From positions 7,335 to 71,334 of the forward strand of contig JAVJOG010000003.1 of the NCBI GenBank assembly GCA_040216885.1: a stretch of DNA of 64,000 nucleotides. The letters are read 5' to 3'. Positions 45,229-53,615 of the stretch are shown piece after piece. The notes under the pieces are model-generated. The model was given only the letters and a program-made list of their open reading frames with translations, was not told the DNA's origin and made no database searches. The translations under genes and the position numbers were made by a program. Positions within the stretch are counted from its first letter, which is position 1. Each line of letters starts with the position of its first letter. The stretch is from Parvibaculum sp040216885 (lineage in GTDB: Bacteria > Pseudomonadota > Alphaproteobacteria > Parvibaculales > Parvibaculaceae).

Positions 45229-46272
45229 ATGAAATTTCTCGATCAGGCGAAAATTCATATTCGTTCGGGCAATGGCGGCGCCGGTTGCGTCAGTTTCCGG
45301 CGCGAGAAGTTCATCGAATATGGCGGACCCGACGGTGGCGATGGCGGCCGGGGCGGCGATGTGATCGTCGAATGCGCAGACGGCCTCAACACGCTGATCG
45401 ACTTCCGCTTCCAGCAGCACTTCAAGGCCAAGACCGGCATGCACGGCATGGGCAAGAACCGCGCCGGCGCCAACGGCGCCGACGTGGTGCTGAAGGTGCC
45501 GGCCGGCACGCAGGTGTTCGAGGAAGACGGCGAAACGCTGATCGCCGACATGACCGAACCCGGCCAACGCATCGTGCTCGCCAGGGGCGGCAATGGCGGC
45601 TTCAGCAACGCCTATTTCAAAAGCTCGACCAACCAGTCGCCGCGCCGCGCCAATCCGGGACAGGACGGCATCGAGAAAATCGTCGTGCTGCGGCTGAAGC
45701 TGATCGCCGATGCAGGCCTTGTCGGATTGCCCAATGCCGGCAAGTCGACTTTCCTTGCCGCCGTCAGCGCCGCCAAGCCGAAGATCGCCGACTATCCCTT
45801 CACCACACTCGATCCCGGCCTCGGCGTCGTCACCGTCGACACGCGCAGCTTCGTGCTGGCCGACATTCCGGGCCTGATCGAAGGTGCGCATGAAGGCGCG
45901 GGACTCGGCGACCGCTTTCTCGGCCATCTCGAACGCTGCAGCATCCTGATCCATCTCATCGACGGCACGCAGGAAGACGTCGCCGATGCCTATGCCGTCA
46001 TCCGCGGCGAAATCGAAGCCTATGGTGCGGGCCTTGAAGACAAGCCCGAAATTCTCTGCCTCAACAAATCCGACGCATTGACCGACGAGGAGCGCGCCGA
46101 AAAGAAACGCACGCTCGAAGACGCAAGCGGCGGTTCTGTGCATCTGCTGTCGGGCGTTTCGGGCGAAGGCGTGACGGCGGTGCTGCGCCTCGTCGCCGAT
46201 GAAATCGCGAAGAACCGCGCCGCGGAACGCGCGGCAGAACAGCAGACCGAGGAAGAGGGCTGGCAGCCATGA
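45229..46272 (+). CDS. obgE: GTPase Obg (CgtA)
   Basis: The 347-residue essential GTPase is involved in large-subunit assembly and stress response. The glycine-rich Obg fold occupies about residues 1-158 (SGNGGAGCVSFRREKF, GGDGGRGGDV). The G domain follows with G1 GLPNAGKST, G2 in DYPFTTLDPGLG, G3 DIPGLIEGAHEGAGLG, G4 NKSDAL and G5 LLSGVSGEG. The C-terminal extension is short. It overlaps proB by ATGA, so translation is coupled. Confidence 0.97.
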   Translation: MKFLDQAKIHIRSGNGGAGCVSFRREKFIEYGGPDGGDGGRGGDVIVECADGLNTLIDFRFQQHFKAKTGMHGMGKNRAGANGADVVLKVPAGTQVFEEDGETLIADMTEPGQRIVLARGGNGGFSNAYFKSSTNQSPRRANPGQDGIEKIVVLRLKLIADAGLVGLPNAGKSTFLAAVSAAKPKIADYPFTTLDPGLGVVTVDTRSFVLADIPGLIEGAHEGAGLGDRFLGHLERCSILIHLIDGTQEDVADAYAVIRGEIEAYGAGLEDKPEILCLNKSDALTDEERAEKKRTLEDASGGSVHLLSGVSGEGVTAVLRLVADEIAKNRAAERAAEQQTEEEGWQP

Positions 46273-47390
46273 GCGCGTCTTATCTGGCAGAGGCGCAACG
46301 CGTCGTCGTCAAGATCGGTTCGGCGCTGCTGACCGACGCCGAAACCGGCAAGCTCAACCGCAACTGGTTGCAGGCGCTGGTGGAAGACGTGGCGCGGATG
46401 CGCGCACGCGGGCAGGAAATGCTGATCGTGTCCTCCGGCGCCATCGCGCTCGGCCGCCGCGCGCTGAAGCTCGCGCCCGGAAAATTGAAACTCGAAGAGA
46501 GCCAGGCCGCCGCCGCCGTCGGCCAGATCGGCCTTGCCCACGCCTTTCAGGAAATGCTGTCGGCCTATGGTCATTCCTGCGCGCAGATTCTGGTGACGCT
46601 GGAAGACACCGAGGAGCGCCGCCGCTACCTGAATGCGCGCTCGACCATCTCGACGCTGTTGAAGCTCGGCGCGGTGCCCGTCATCAACGAGAACGACACG
46701 GTGGCGACGACCGAAATCCGCTATGGCGACAATGACCGCCTCGCCGCCCGCGTCGCCAGCATGATGTCGGCCGATTGCCTGGTGCTGTTGTCGGATGTCG
46801 ACGGTCTCTACACCGCCCCGCCCCATCTGCCCGGCGCGGCGCATCTGCCGGAGGTCGCGGAGATCACGCCCGAAATCGAGGCGATGGCCGGCGGCGCCGC
46901 CAGCGAGTTTTCGCGCGGCGGCATGAAGACGAAACTTGCGGCCGCCCGCATCGCCACCGATGGCGGCGCGCGCATGGCAATCGCCAATGGTCGCGGGCTG
47001 CATCCCCTGAAGGCGATCGAGGACGGCGCGCGCTGCACATGGTTCGCCGCCCATTCGACGCCCTATGCGGCGCGCAAACGCTGGATCTCGGGCTCGCTGA
47101 AAAGCCTCGGTACGCTCGTCATCGACGATGGTGCGGTGAAGGCACTGGCGCAGGGCCGCAGCCTGCTGCCAGCCGGCGTCGCCGCCGTCGAGGGCATCTT
47201 CGGGCGCGGCGACGCGGTGAGCGTGCGCGACAAGGCGGGCCAGGAAATCGCCAGCGGCCTCGTCGCCTATTCGAGCGACGACGCCCGGCGCATCGCCGGT
47301 CATTCGAGCCACGAAATCGAGGAGCTGCTCGGCTATTCGGGCCGCGCCGAAATGATCCATCGCGACGATCTTGTGTTGAAGAAGGGCTGA
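46269..47390 (+). CDS. proB: Glutamate 5-kinase
   Basis: The 373-residue enzyme catalyses the first step of proline synthesis from glutamate. The amino-acid-kinase domain shows VVKIGSALLT near the start, the VSSGAIALG motif, NENDTVATTE, and the DVDGLYTAPP loop. A PUA domain follows from about residue 280 (GTLVIDDGAVKALAQG). Proline feedback binding is expected in the kinase domain. The start overlaps obgE, and proA follows 71 bp later. Confidence 0.97.
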   Translation: MSASYLAEAQRVVVKIGSALLTDAETGKLNRNWLQALVEDVARMRARGQEMLIVSSGAIALGRRALKLAPGKLKLEESQAAAAVGQIGLAHAFQEMLSAYGHSCAQILVTLEDTEERRRYLNARSTISTLLKLGAVPVINENDTVATTEIRYGDNDRLAARVASMMSADCLVLLSDVDGLYTAPPHLPGAAHLPEVAEITPEIEAMAGGAASEFSRGGMKTKLAAARIATDGGARMAIANGRGLHPLKAIEDGARCTWFAAHSTPYAARKRWISGSLKSLGTLVIDDGAVKALAQGRSLLPAGVAAVEGIFGRGDAVSVRDKAGQEIASGLVAYSSDDARRIAGHSSHEIEELLGYSGRAEMIHRDDLVLKKG

Positions 47391-47461
47391 GCCCGTTGAA
47401 ACAGGCGCATCCGCCTGAAATACTTCGGGCAAGGCGAGCGCAGAGAAAGGGGAAGAACCCC

Positions 47462-48751
47462 ATGACGATCGTGAAGATGAACGTGGAACGGCAGGACGTG
47501 ACGGCGCTGATGGCCGAAATCGGCCGCGCCGCGCGCGCCGCCGCGACAAAGCTCGCGCAGACGCCGACCAAGCAGAAGGATGCGGCGCTGCTCGCTGCCG
47601 CCATGGCCATGCGCGCCAATGTCGACGACATTCTGAACGCCAATGCCGAGGACGTAGCGGACGCGGTGAAGAACGGCCTCGCGCCCGCGATGATCGACCG
47701 GCTGACGCTCGATGTGAAGCGTGTGGAGGCCATTGCCCGCGCGCTCGAGGACATCGCCGCCCTGCCCGATCCCGTCGGCACGAAGATCGCCGAATGGGAC
47801 CGCCCCAACGGTCTGCATATCGAGCGCGTGCGCACGCCGCTCGGCGTCATCGGCATCATCTATGAGAGCCGTCCCAACGTGACGGCGGATGCGGGCGCGC
47901 TCTGCCTGAAATCCGGCAATGCGGCGATCCTGCGTGGCGGCTCCGAGGCGCTGCGTTCCAGCAAGGCGATTCACGCCTCGCTCATCGAAGGCATTGTCGC
48001 GTCGAACCTGCCCGAAGCCTCGATCCAGCTTGTGCCGGTCGCCGACCGCGCCGCCGTCGGCGAAATGCTGCGCGGCCTCGACGGCAATCTCGACGTGATC
48101 GTGCCGCGCGGCGGCAAGAGCCTCGTTGCCCGCGTACAGGACGAAGCCCGTGTGCCGGTCTTCGCGCATCTCGAAGGCATCTGCCATGTCTATGTCGACC
48201 GTGACGCCGATCTCGACATGGCGCGCAACATCGTCCTGAACTCGAAGCTCCGCCGCACCGGCATCTGTGGCGCGGCCGAAACGCTACTGGTCGACGAAGC
48301 CTGCGCCGCAACGCATCTGAAGCCGCTGGTCGAGGCGCTGATCGCCGGCGGCTGCGAAGTCCGCGGCGACGCGACAACGCAGGCGGTGGACAAACGCGTC
48401 AAGCCCGCGACGGAAGAAGACTGGACCACCGAATATCTCGACGCGATCATTTCGGTACGCGTGGTGAAGGGCGTCGATGCGGCGATGGCGCATATCGTCG
48501 AGTACGGATCGGCGCACACCGAAGCAATCGTGACGGAAAATGAGGAAACCGCGAGACGTTTCCTGACCGAACTCGACAGCGCCATTTTGCTGCACAACAC
48601 CTCGACGCAATTTGCCGATGGCGGCGAGTTCGGCATGGGTGCCGAAATCGGCATCGCCACCGGCAAGTTCCATGCGCGCGGGCCGGTCGGCGTCGAACAA
48701 CTGACGAGCTTCAAATACGCGGTGCGCGGCAACGGCCAGGTGCGGCCCTGA
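47462..48751 (+). CDS. proA: Glutamate-5-semialdehyde dehydrogenase
   Basis: The 429-residue enzyme catalyses the NADPH-dependent reduction of gamma-glutamyl phosphate. The catalytic Cys is in RRTGICGAAETLLVD. Other landmarks are GVIGIIYESRPNVTADA and HLEGICHVYVD. ATG at 47462 was chosen because the family begins near RQDVTALMAEIGRAARAAA; the frame is open long before it but without homology. With proB it supplies glutamate 5-semialdehyde for proline; proC is not in the window. Confidence 0.96.
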   Translation: MTIVKMNVERQDVTALMAEIGRAARAAATKLAQTPTKQKDAALLAAAMAMRANVDDILNANAEDVADAVKNGLAPAMIDRLTLDVKRVEAIARALEDIAALPDPVGTKIAEWDRPNGLHIERVRTPLGVIGIIYESRPNVTADAGALCLKSGNAAILRGGSEALRSSKAIHASLIEGIVASNLPEASIQLVPVADRAAVGEMLRGLDGNLDVIVPRGGKSLVARVQDEARVPVFAHLEGICHVYVDRDADLDMARNIVLNSKLRRTGICGAAETLLVDEACAATHLKPLVEALIAGGCEVRGDATTQAVDKRVKPATEEDWTTEYLDAIISVRVVKGVDAAMAHIVEYGSAHTEAIVTENEETARRFLTELDSAILLHNTSTQFADGGEFGMGAEIGIATGKFHARGPVGVEQLTSFKYAVRGNGQVRP

Positions 48752-48764
48752 CGGAATTTCACAC

Positions 48765-49397
48765 ATGACGCGGCGCCGCGAGCTGCTGACGCCAGGCCTG
48801 AAGGTCGGCCTGCTCGGCGGTTCCTTCAATCCCGCGCATGAAGGGCACCTGCATCTGACGCGGATGTGCCTGCGCGCGCTCGGGCTCGACCGCGTCTGGT
48901 GGCTGGTCTCGCCGCAGAATCCACTGAAGCCCGAAGCCGGCATGGCGCCCTTCGCCAAACGCTTCGCCTCGGCACAGGCGATGGCGCACGACCCGCGCAT
49001 CTGTGTCACCGACATCGAGGCGCGCCTCGGCACAAGTTACACCGCCGACACACTGGCGGCCTTGAGTGCGCGCCACCCGGACATCCGCTTCGTCTGGCTG
49101 ATGGGCGCCGACAACATGATCGGCCTGCCGCGCTGGCGGCGCTGGCGCGAGATCGCGGGCCGCGTGCCGATTGCCGTTTATCCGCGGCCCGGCTTCACGC
49201 TGAAGGCGCGCTTGTCGCCGGCCGCCGCGGCATTGCGCGCCGGCCTGCTCGACGCGAGCGACGGCCCCCTGCTGGCGGACACTGCGCCACCGGCGCTGAT
49301 GTTCCTCGAAGGTCCGGAAAGCCGCCACTCGGCAACCGAAATCCGCAACCGCGGCGGCTGGCCGGCCGGAACAGTCGTGCCGTCGCGGAAGCTTTAA
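48765..49397 (+). CDS. nadD: Nicotinate-nucleotide adenylyltransferase
   Basis: The 210-residue enzyme makes nicotinate adenine dinucleotide from NaMN and ATP. The nucleotidyltransferase motif is GGSFNPAHEGH, with the catalytic HxGH pattern as HEGH, and the second motif is SATEIR near the C-terminus. VWWLVSPQNPLK is characteristic of bacterial NadD. It follows proA by 13 bp and lies next to rsfS, the usual order. Confidence 0.95.
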   Translation: MTRRRELLTPGLKVGLLGGSFNPAHEGHLHLTRMCLRALGLDRVWWLVSPQNPLKPEAGMAPFAKRFASAQAMAHDPRICVTDIEARLGTSYTADTLAALSARHPDIRFVWLMGADNMIGLPRWRRWREIAGRVPIAVYPRPGFTLKARLSPAAAALRAGLLDASDGPLLADTAPPALMFLEGPESRHSATEIRNRGGWPAGTVVPSRKL

Positions 49398-49469
49398 AAT
49401 CCGGTCATTGAACTTGAGAGCCCCGGACCTTATTGTCGGGGGGCCGGTGTCCGGCAACGGACGCGGGCC

Positions 49470-50030
49470 TTGTGCAAGTTCACCAGAACAAGGAGCCTGT
49501 TCCTGACCAGTCAATCAAGGGACCTGAGGGTCCGGCGTGCGCCCGCAAGGGCAAGTGCAGCAAAGCCAAGTGCCACGACACAAGGCGGCGGCGCCAAGCG
49601 CCCCGCATCGAGGAAGACCCCGAAAGCCGCCGGGGCGGCGGGGGTCGAAACGGCCCAGCACCTCCCGAACAAATCTTCCGCCGAACGATCGTCGGCCATG
49701 CTCGCGCTCGTGCTCGAAAGCCTGGACGACGACAAGGCCGAAGATGTCGTTTCCATCGACCTTGCCGGAAAGACGCCCATCGCCGATCACATGGTGGTGG
49801 CGAGCGGCCGTTCGCAGCGCCATGTCGGCGCCGTGGCCGACCACCTCGTCCGCCGCCTGAAAGAGGCGGGCTTCGGAACCTCGCAGGTCGAGGGCATGAA
49901 ACAGGGCGACTGGGTGCTCATCGACGGCGGCGACGTGCTGATCCACGTCTTCCGGCCGGAGGTGCGCGAGTTCTACAAGCTGGAGAAGATGTGGTCGGCC
50001 GATATTCCGGCAGACCAGCTGGCCGTCTGA
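49470..50030 (+). CDS. rsfS: Ribosomal silencing factor RsfS (start uncertain)
   Basis: The C-terminal part (about residues 76-186) is a complete RsfS domain: LALVLESLDDDKAEDVVSI, HMVVASGRSQRHV, VEGMKQGDWVLIDGGDV and IHVFRPEVREFY. RsfS binds L14 and blocks subunit joining in starvation. The frame adds 75 Ser/Ala/Lys-rich residues in front, unusually long for the family. Possible starts are TTG at 49470, a CTG near 49506 after an AAGGAG site, or ATG at 49698 without a visible ribosome binding site. I keep the longest and mark the start as unresolved. Confidence 0.85.
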   Translation: MCKFTRTRSLFLTSQSRDLRVRRAPARASAAKPSATTQGGGAKRPASRKTPKAAGAAGVETAQHLPNKSSAERSSAMLALVLESLDDDKAEDVVSIDLAGKTPIADHMVVASGRSQRHVGAVADHLVRRLKEAGFGTSQVEGMKQGDWVLIDGGDVLIHVFRPEVREFYKLEKMWSADIPADQLAV

Positions 50031-50111
50031 GGCGACGCTCCCTCACGACTGCGCCTGACACTTCTCCCCGCGTCCGCAAATTGACCGGCGCCGGGCCGGA
50101 CGGGGGAGTAT

Positions 50112-50594
50112 ATGCGCGTTCAGATCTGTGCCGTGGGGCGCCTGCGCGCCGGACCGGAAAAACAACTTCTCGACGATTACCTGTCGCGCCTCGAAGCGGC
50201 CGGTCGCGCCATCGGCATCACTTCGGCACCGGTGATCGAGGTCGAGGAAAAACGACGCCTCGATGTAGCGGCCCTGAAGACGCGCGAAGGCGAACTCTTG
50301 CGCGCCGCGACCGCGAAAGGCGCAACCATCGTGGCGCTCGACGAACGCGGCCGCGCCGAACCGAGCGAGGCCTTCGCAAAACGTCTGGGCCACTGGCGCG
50401 ACGCGGGCGTCGGCGATATCGCCTTTCTGATCGGCGGCGCCGGCGGCCTCGCGCCCGAGATCCGCGAAAGCGCAGCCCACACCCTCGCCTTCGGCCCTGC
50501 AACCTGGCCACATATGCTGGCGCGCGTGATGCTGGCCGAACAGCTCTATCGTGCCGTAACGATACTCTCCGGCCACCCCTATCATCGCGCATGA
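50112..50594 (+). CDS. rlmH: 23S rRNA pseudouridine-1915 N3-methyltransferase
   Basis: The 160-residue SPOUT-class methyltransferase modifies pseudouridine 1915 in 23S rRNA. The SAM-binding trefoil knot appears as DIAFLIGGAGGLAPEI, and the C-terminus shows LARVMLAEQLYRAVTIL and HPYHRA, where the final His/Tyr segment is part of the active site. ATG at 50112 gives normal length. It follows rsfS, as in most proteobacteria. Confidence 0.96.
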   Translation: MRVQICAVGRLRAGPEKQLLDDYLSRLEAAGRAIGITSAPVIEVEEKRRLDVAALKTREGELLRAATAKGATIVALDERGRAEPSEAFAKRLGHWRDAGVGDIAFLIGGAGGLAPEIRESAAHTLAFGPATWPHMLARVMLAEQLYRAVTILSGHPYHRA

Positions 50595-50719
50595 ACAAAG
50601 GCACGCCGCCCCGTCGCCCGCAAAGTGGACACCCTGCGGCACATGCACTAATTTGACGCTCCGCCCGCCGAGGGCGCGGCGATTCGACGCTCGATAATGA
50701 GCGGATTTTCTGGATCATC

Positions 50720-52285
50720 ATGGGTTCAATGACCGGCGCACGACCCCTTGTTCTGGCTCTGCTGGACGGCTGGGGCGTCCGGGCGGAACGCGAGGCGAAT
50801 GCCATCGCGCTGGCGCGGACGCCGATCTACGACCGGCTGGCCGCGACCGCACCGCGCGCGCTTCTCGCGACGTCGGGCGAGGCGATCGGCATTGCGCCCG
50901 GCCGCGCCGCCTATCCGCAGGCCGCCTATGCGACACTCGGCGCCGGCCGCCCCGTCACGCAGACGGCGACCGCCATCGCGCGCATGCTGCATGAAAAGGG
51001 TGCCGCGAGCCTTGCCGCGCATCCGGCATTGCAGCGGCTCGTCGCGCGCGTCCGGCCGCTCGGCGGCGCGATCCACCTGATCGGCATGGTGACGCCTTCC
51101 GGCATCGCCGGACATCAACATCATCTTGCGGTGCTGGCGGCGCTCTTGAGCCATGAAGGCGTCAGGGTCTGGGTCCATGCGGTGATGGACGGCCAGGACA
51201 CGCGGCCGCAAAGCGGCATCGAACATCTGGCCGAATTTCTGGACGACATTGCCGGCGCCGAAAACGCCGGCCTCGCAAGCATCATGGGGCGCGCCTACGG
51301 CTTCGACGACAACAGCGAACCGGCGGCGCTTGCCGAAGCCTGGCGCGTGCTTGCGGAGGCGGACGGCCCGCGCGCCGAATATCCGACCGCCTATCTCGAC
51401 CAGTGCTACCGTAAGGGACTGAACGACGACCGCGTACCGCCGGCGCCGACATCGGGCTATCGCGGCATCAGGCAGGACGATGCGCTGCTGCTGGTCAATC
51501 TGCAGCCGAACGACGCGCTGGCGCTGATGGGCGCTCTCGCCGATCCGGTCGCGGCAGGATTTGCGAAGACCGCGCCGGCGCTGTGCGGCATCTGCTCGCT
51601 TGTCGGGCTCGACGCACCGGCGGGCGACACGGTCGAGGCGCTCTACGAGAGCACGGCTTTCGACGCAAGCTTCGGCGAAACCCTGTCGAAGGGCGGCCGG
51701 ACGCAGCTCGTGCTGACCGAGACGGCCGCCCAGAGCAACATCTGGAATTTCGCGCGCGGCGGCCACGCGGCGCTCCATCCCGGCGAAAGCGTGCTGGTCG
51801 CCGAAACGCCGGCGCGCATCGAAAAGCGGCCCGAGCTTGCATCGGCCGCGCTGACTTCCGAGGTGCTTACGGCGCTGAAAGCGGGCGACCGCGATATCAT
51901 CGTCGTCGAATTCGCCAACGCCGCGTTGCTCGGTCGCACCGGCAACATGCGCGCGACCGTCGCCGCCATCGAGGCGGTCGACAAGTGCCTCGGAAAAATC
52001 GCCGCGCAGATCGAAAAACGCGGCGGAACGCTGGTGCTTTGCGGCACCTACGGCAAGGCCGAGCTGATGATCGACCCGGAAACCGGCGGGCCATGGCGCG
52101 CAACGACGACGTCCGACGTTGCCTTCGTGCTGGCCGGCGGGGAACGGGGCCTGACATTGACGAACGGTACGCTCGCCGATGTGGCGCCGACGCTGCTTCA
52201 GCTTCTGGGCCTGCAGCCGCCACGCGAAATGACCGGCCATTCGCTTCTCGCGGCGGCCGAAGCGCCGAGCCGGATCAGTGCCTGA
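50720..52285 (+). CDS. GpmI-family protein, predicted inactive (pseudoenzyme)
   Basis: The 521-residue protein aligns along its length with 2,3-bisphosphoglycerate-independent phosphoglycerate mutase and lies at the usual gpmI site between rlmH and the EnvC-like gene. Yet six of seven metal/catalytic residues are replaced. The GNSEVGH motif with the phosphorylated Ser is AYPQAAY (Ser to Pro66). NPDMVGH is NAALLGR (Asp to Ala402, His to Arg406). ADHG is GTYG (Asp to Thr443, His to Tyr444). The last His is Thr462. Only Asp16 remains. Substrate Arg residues in DGRD and NFRPDR are also gone (DGQD, NLQPND). The frame is intact with normal codon use, so it looks retained for another role (inference). 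It probably cannot act in glycolysis. Confidence 0.85.
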   Translation: MGSMTGARPLVLALLDGWGVRAEREANAIALARTPIYDRLAATAPRALLATSGEAIGIAPGRAAYPQAAYATLGAGRPVTQTATAIARMLHEKGAASLAAHPALQRLVARVRPLGGAIHLIGMVTPSGIAGHQHHLAVLAALLSHEGVRVWVHAVMDGQDTRPQSGIEHLAEFLDDIAGAENAGLASIMGRAYGFDDNSEPAALAEAWRVLAEADGPRAEYPTAYLDQCYRKGLNDDRVPPAPTSGYRGIRQDDALLLVNLQPNDALALMGALADPVAAGFAKTAPALCGICSLVGLDAPAGDTVEALYESTAFDASFGETLSKGGRTQLVLTETAAQSNIWNFARGGHAALHPGESVLVAETPARIEKRPELASAALTSEVLTALKAGDRDIIVVEFANAALLGRTGNMRATVAAIEAVDKCLGKIAAQIEKRGGTLVLCGTYGKAELMIDPETGGPWRATTTSDVAFVLAGGERGLTLTNGTLADVAPTLLQLLGLQPPREMTGHSLLAAAEAPSRISA

Positions 52286-53615
52286 CATCGCACGCAACCC
52301 CTCGAAAGCGCTGCTGCTGGCGGCGGCGCTGACGGCGGGCTGGCTGCAAGCCGCGCAGGCCGAAACGGCCGAGCCCGGCGAACTCGATGCCTTGCAGCGG
52401 CAGATCGAAACGAGCCTCGAAAAACAGAAGGCGCTCGAAGCCCTATCGGAAGCCGCGCGCCGCGAAGCCGACGAGATACGCAAGGCCCTGATCGAAGCGG
52501 CTGCAGGCGTGCAGCGGCGCGAGGCGGATGTCTCGGCGTCGGAAGACCGCTTGCAAGGCCTGCGCGCCGCGGAGGCGGACGTTACCGTGCAGCTCGAACG
52601 CCGCCGCGCGGCGATGGCCGAACTGCTGGCGGCATTGACGAGCCTCGACCGGCAGCCGCCGCCGGCGCTCGCCGTGCGCCCCGACGATGCGCTGGCGTCG
52701 GCGCGAAGCGCGATGCTGCTGGGCGCGGCCGTACCCGAACTCCAGGCCGAAGCGGCCGAATTGCGCTTGCGCCTTGAGGAACTTGCGCGTCTGCGCGACG
52801 AAATCCTCGCCGAACGCGAAACGCTGGGCGAAACGAAAACACTGCTCGAAAGCGAGAAGCTGTCGCTGGAAGCCCTGCTGCAGCGCAAGCTCGAACAGCA
52901 GGCAAAGCTCAGCGCGGCGTTCGAGAGCGAGCAGGCGCGCGCCGAGCGACTGTCGCGGCAGGCGACCGACCTGACCGACCTGATCGCGCGGCTTGAAGCA
53001 GGCGCCGCCGAGCGGCTGCCGATGCACCGCCCCGAGCCGCGCCCCGAACCGGCACGGGAAGCGCCGCCGCCCGCATCCGCCGAGCCGGCGGAGACCCGCA
53101 TGGCCGTGCTGAGGCCGCCCTCGGGGCCGCCCGCCATGCCCTCGTCGCGGCTTTTTTCGGACGCCAGGGGGTTGATCCGCCCGCCGGCGGCCGGCCGGAT
53201 CGTCCGGCGCTACGGCGCCCCCGACGGACTGGGCGGCCGGACGCAGGGGCTGACCATCGAGACCCGCGCCGATGCACACATTATTGCCCCTTTTGACGGT
53301 AGAATCTCCTATGCGGGGCCATTCCGGCGCTATGGCCAACTCTTGATCATATCGGTCGGCGAGGGCTACCATGTGCTGTTGGCGGGCATGACGAGAATCG
53401 ATGGCACCGTGGGCCAGAGCGTTCTTGCCGGCGAACCTGTCGGCACGATGGGTTCATCGCCCTCCAACGGCGATCCGGCCGTGCGAAACGACGAAACGGG
53501 GCGGGACGGAATACCGGGCCGCGGTCCCGAGCTCTATATCGAAATCCGCAAAGACGGCAGCCCGATCGATCCCCGACCCTGGCTGACGATGAGTGACAAG
53601 AAGGCAAGTGGTTAA
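52278..53615 (+). CDS. EnvC-like murein hydrolase activator (degenerate M23)
   Basis: The 445-residue exported protein has a signal peptide (LLLAAALTAGWLQAAQA), a long coiled coil of about 220 residues (Glu/Ala/Arg/Leu-rich), a Pro-rich linker and a C-terminal LytM/M23 domain (about 320-440; IIAPFDGRISYAGPF, YHVLLAG). The zinc ligands of active M23 peptidases are missing: the usual HFE is YIE. So, like E. coli EnvC, it should activate amidases at the division site rather than cut peptidoglycan. The start is GTG at 52278, overlapping the end of the GpmI-like gene by 8 bp. ctpA begins at the base after its stop codon. Confidence 0.9.
   Translation: MPDIARNPSKALLLAAALTAGWLQAAQAETAEPGELDALQRQIETSLEKQKALEALSEAARREADEIRKALIEAAAGVQRREADVSASEDRLQGLRAAEADVTVQLERRRAAMAELLAALTSLDRQPPPALAVRPDDALASARSAMLLGAAVPELQAEAAELRLRLEELARLRDEILAERETLGETKTLLESEKLSLEALLQRKLEQQAKLSAAFESEQARAERLSRQATDLTDLIARLEAGAAERLPMHRPEPRPEPAREAPPPASAEPAETRMAVLRPPSGPPAMPSSRLFSDARGLIRPPAAGRIVRRYGAPDGLGGRTQGLTIETRADAHIIAPFDGRISYAGPFRRYGQLLIISVGEGYHVLLAGMTRIDGTVGQSVLAGEPVGTMGSSPSNGDPAVRNDETGRDGIPGRGPELYIEIRKDGSPIDPRPWLTMSDKKASG

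Noticed and set aside
50726..53137. Minus-strand open frame of 803 residues over the GpmI-like and EnvC-like genes
   Set aside because: Ser/Arg/Ala-rich low-complexity antisense with no domain. It spans the ends of two coupled plus-strand genes.
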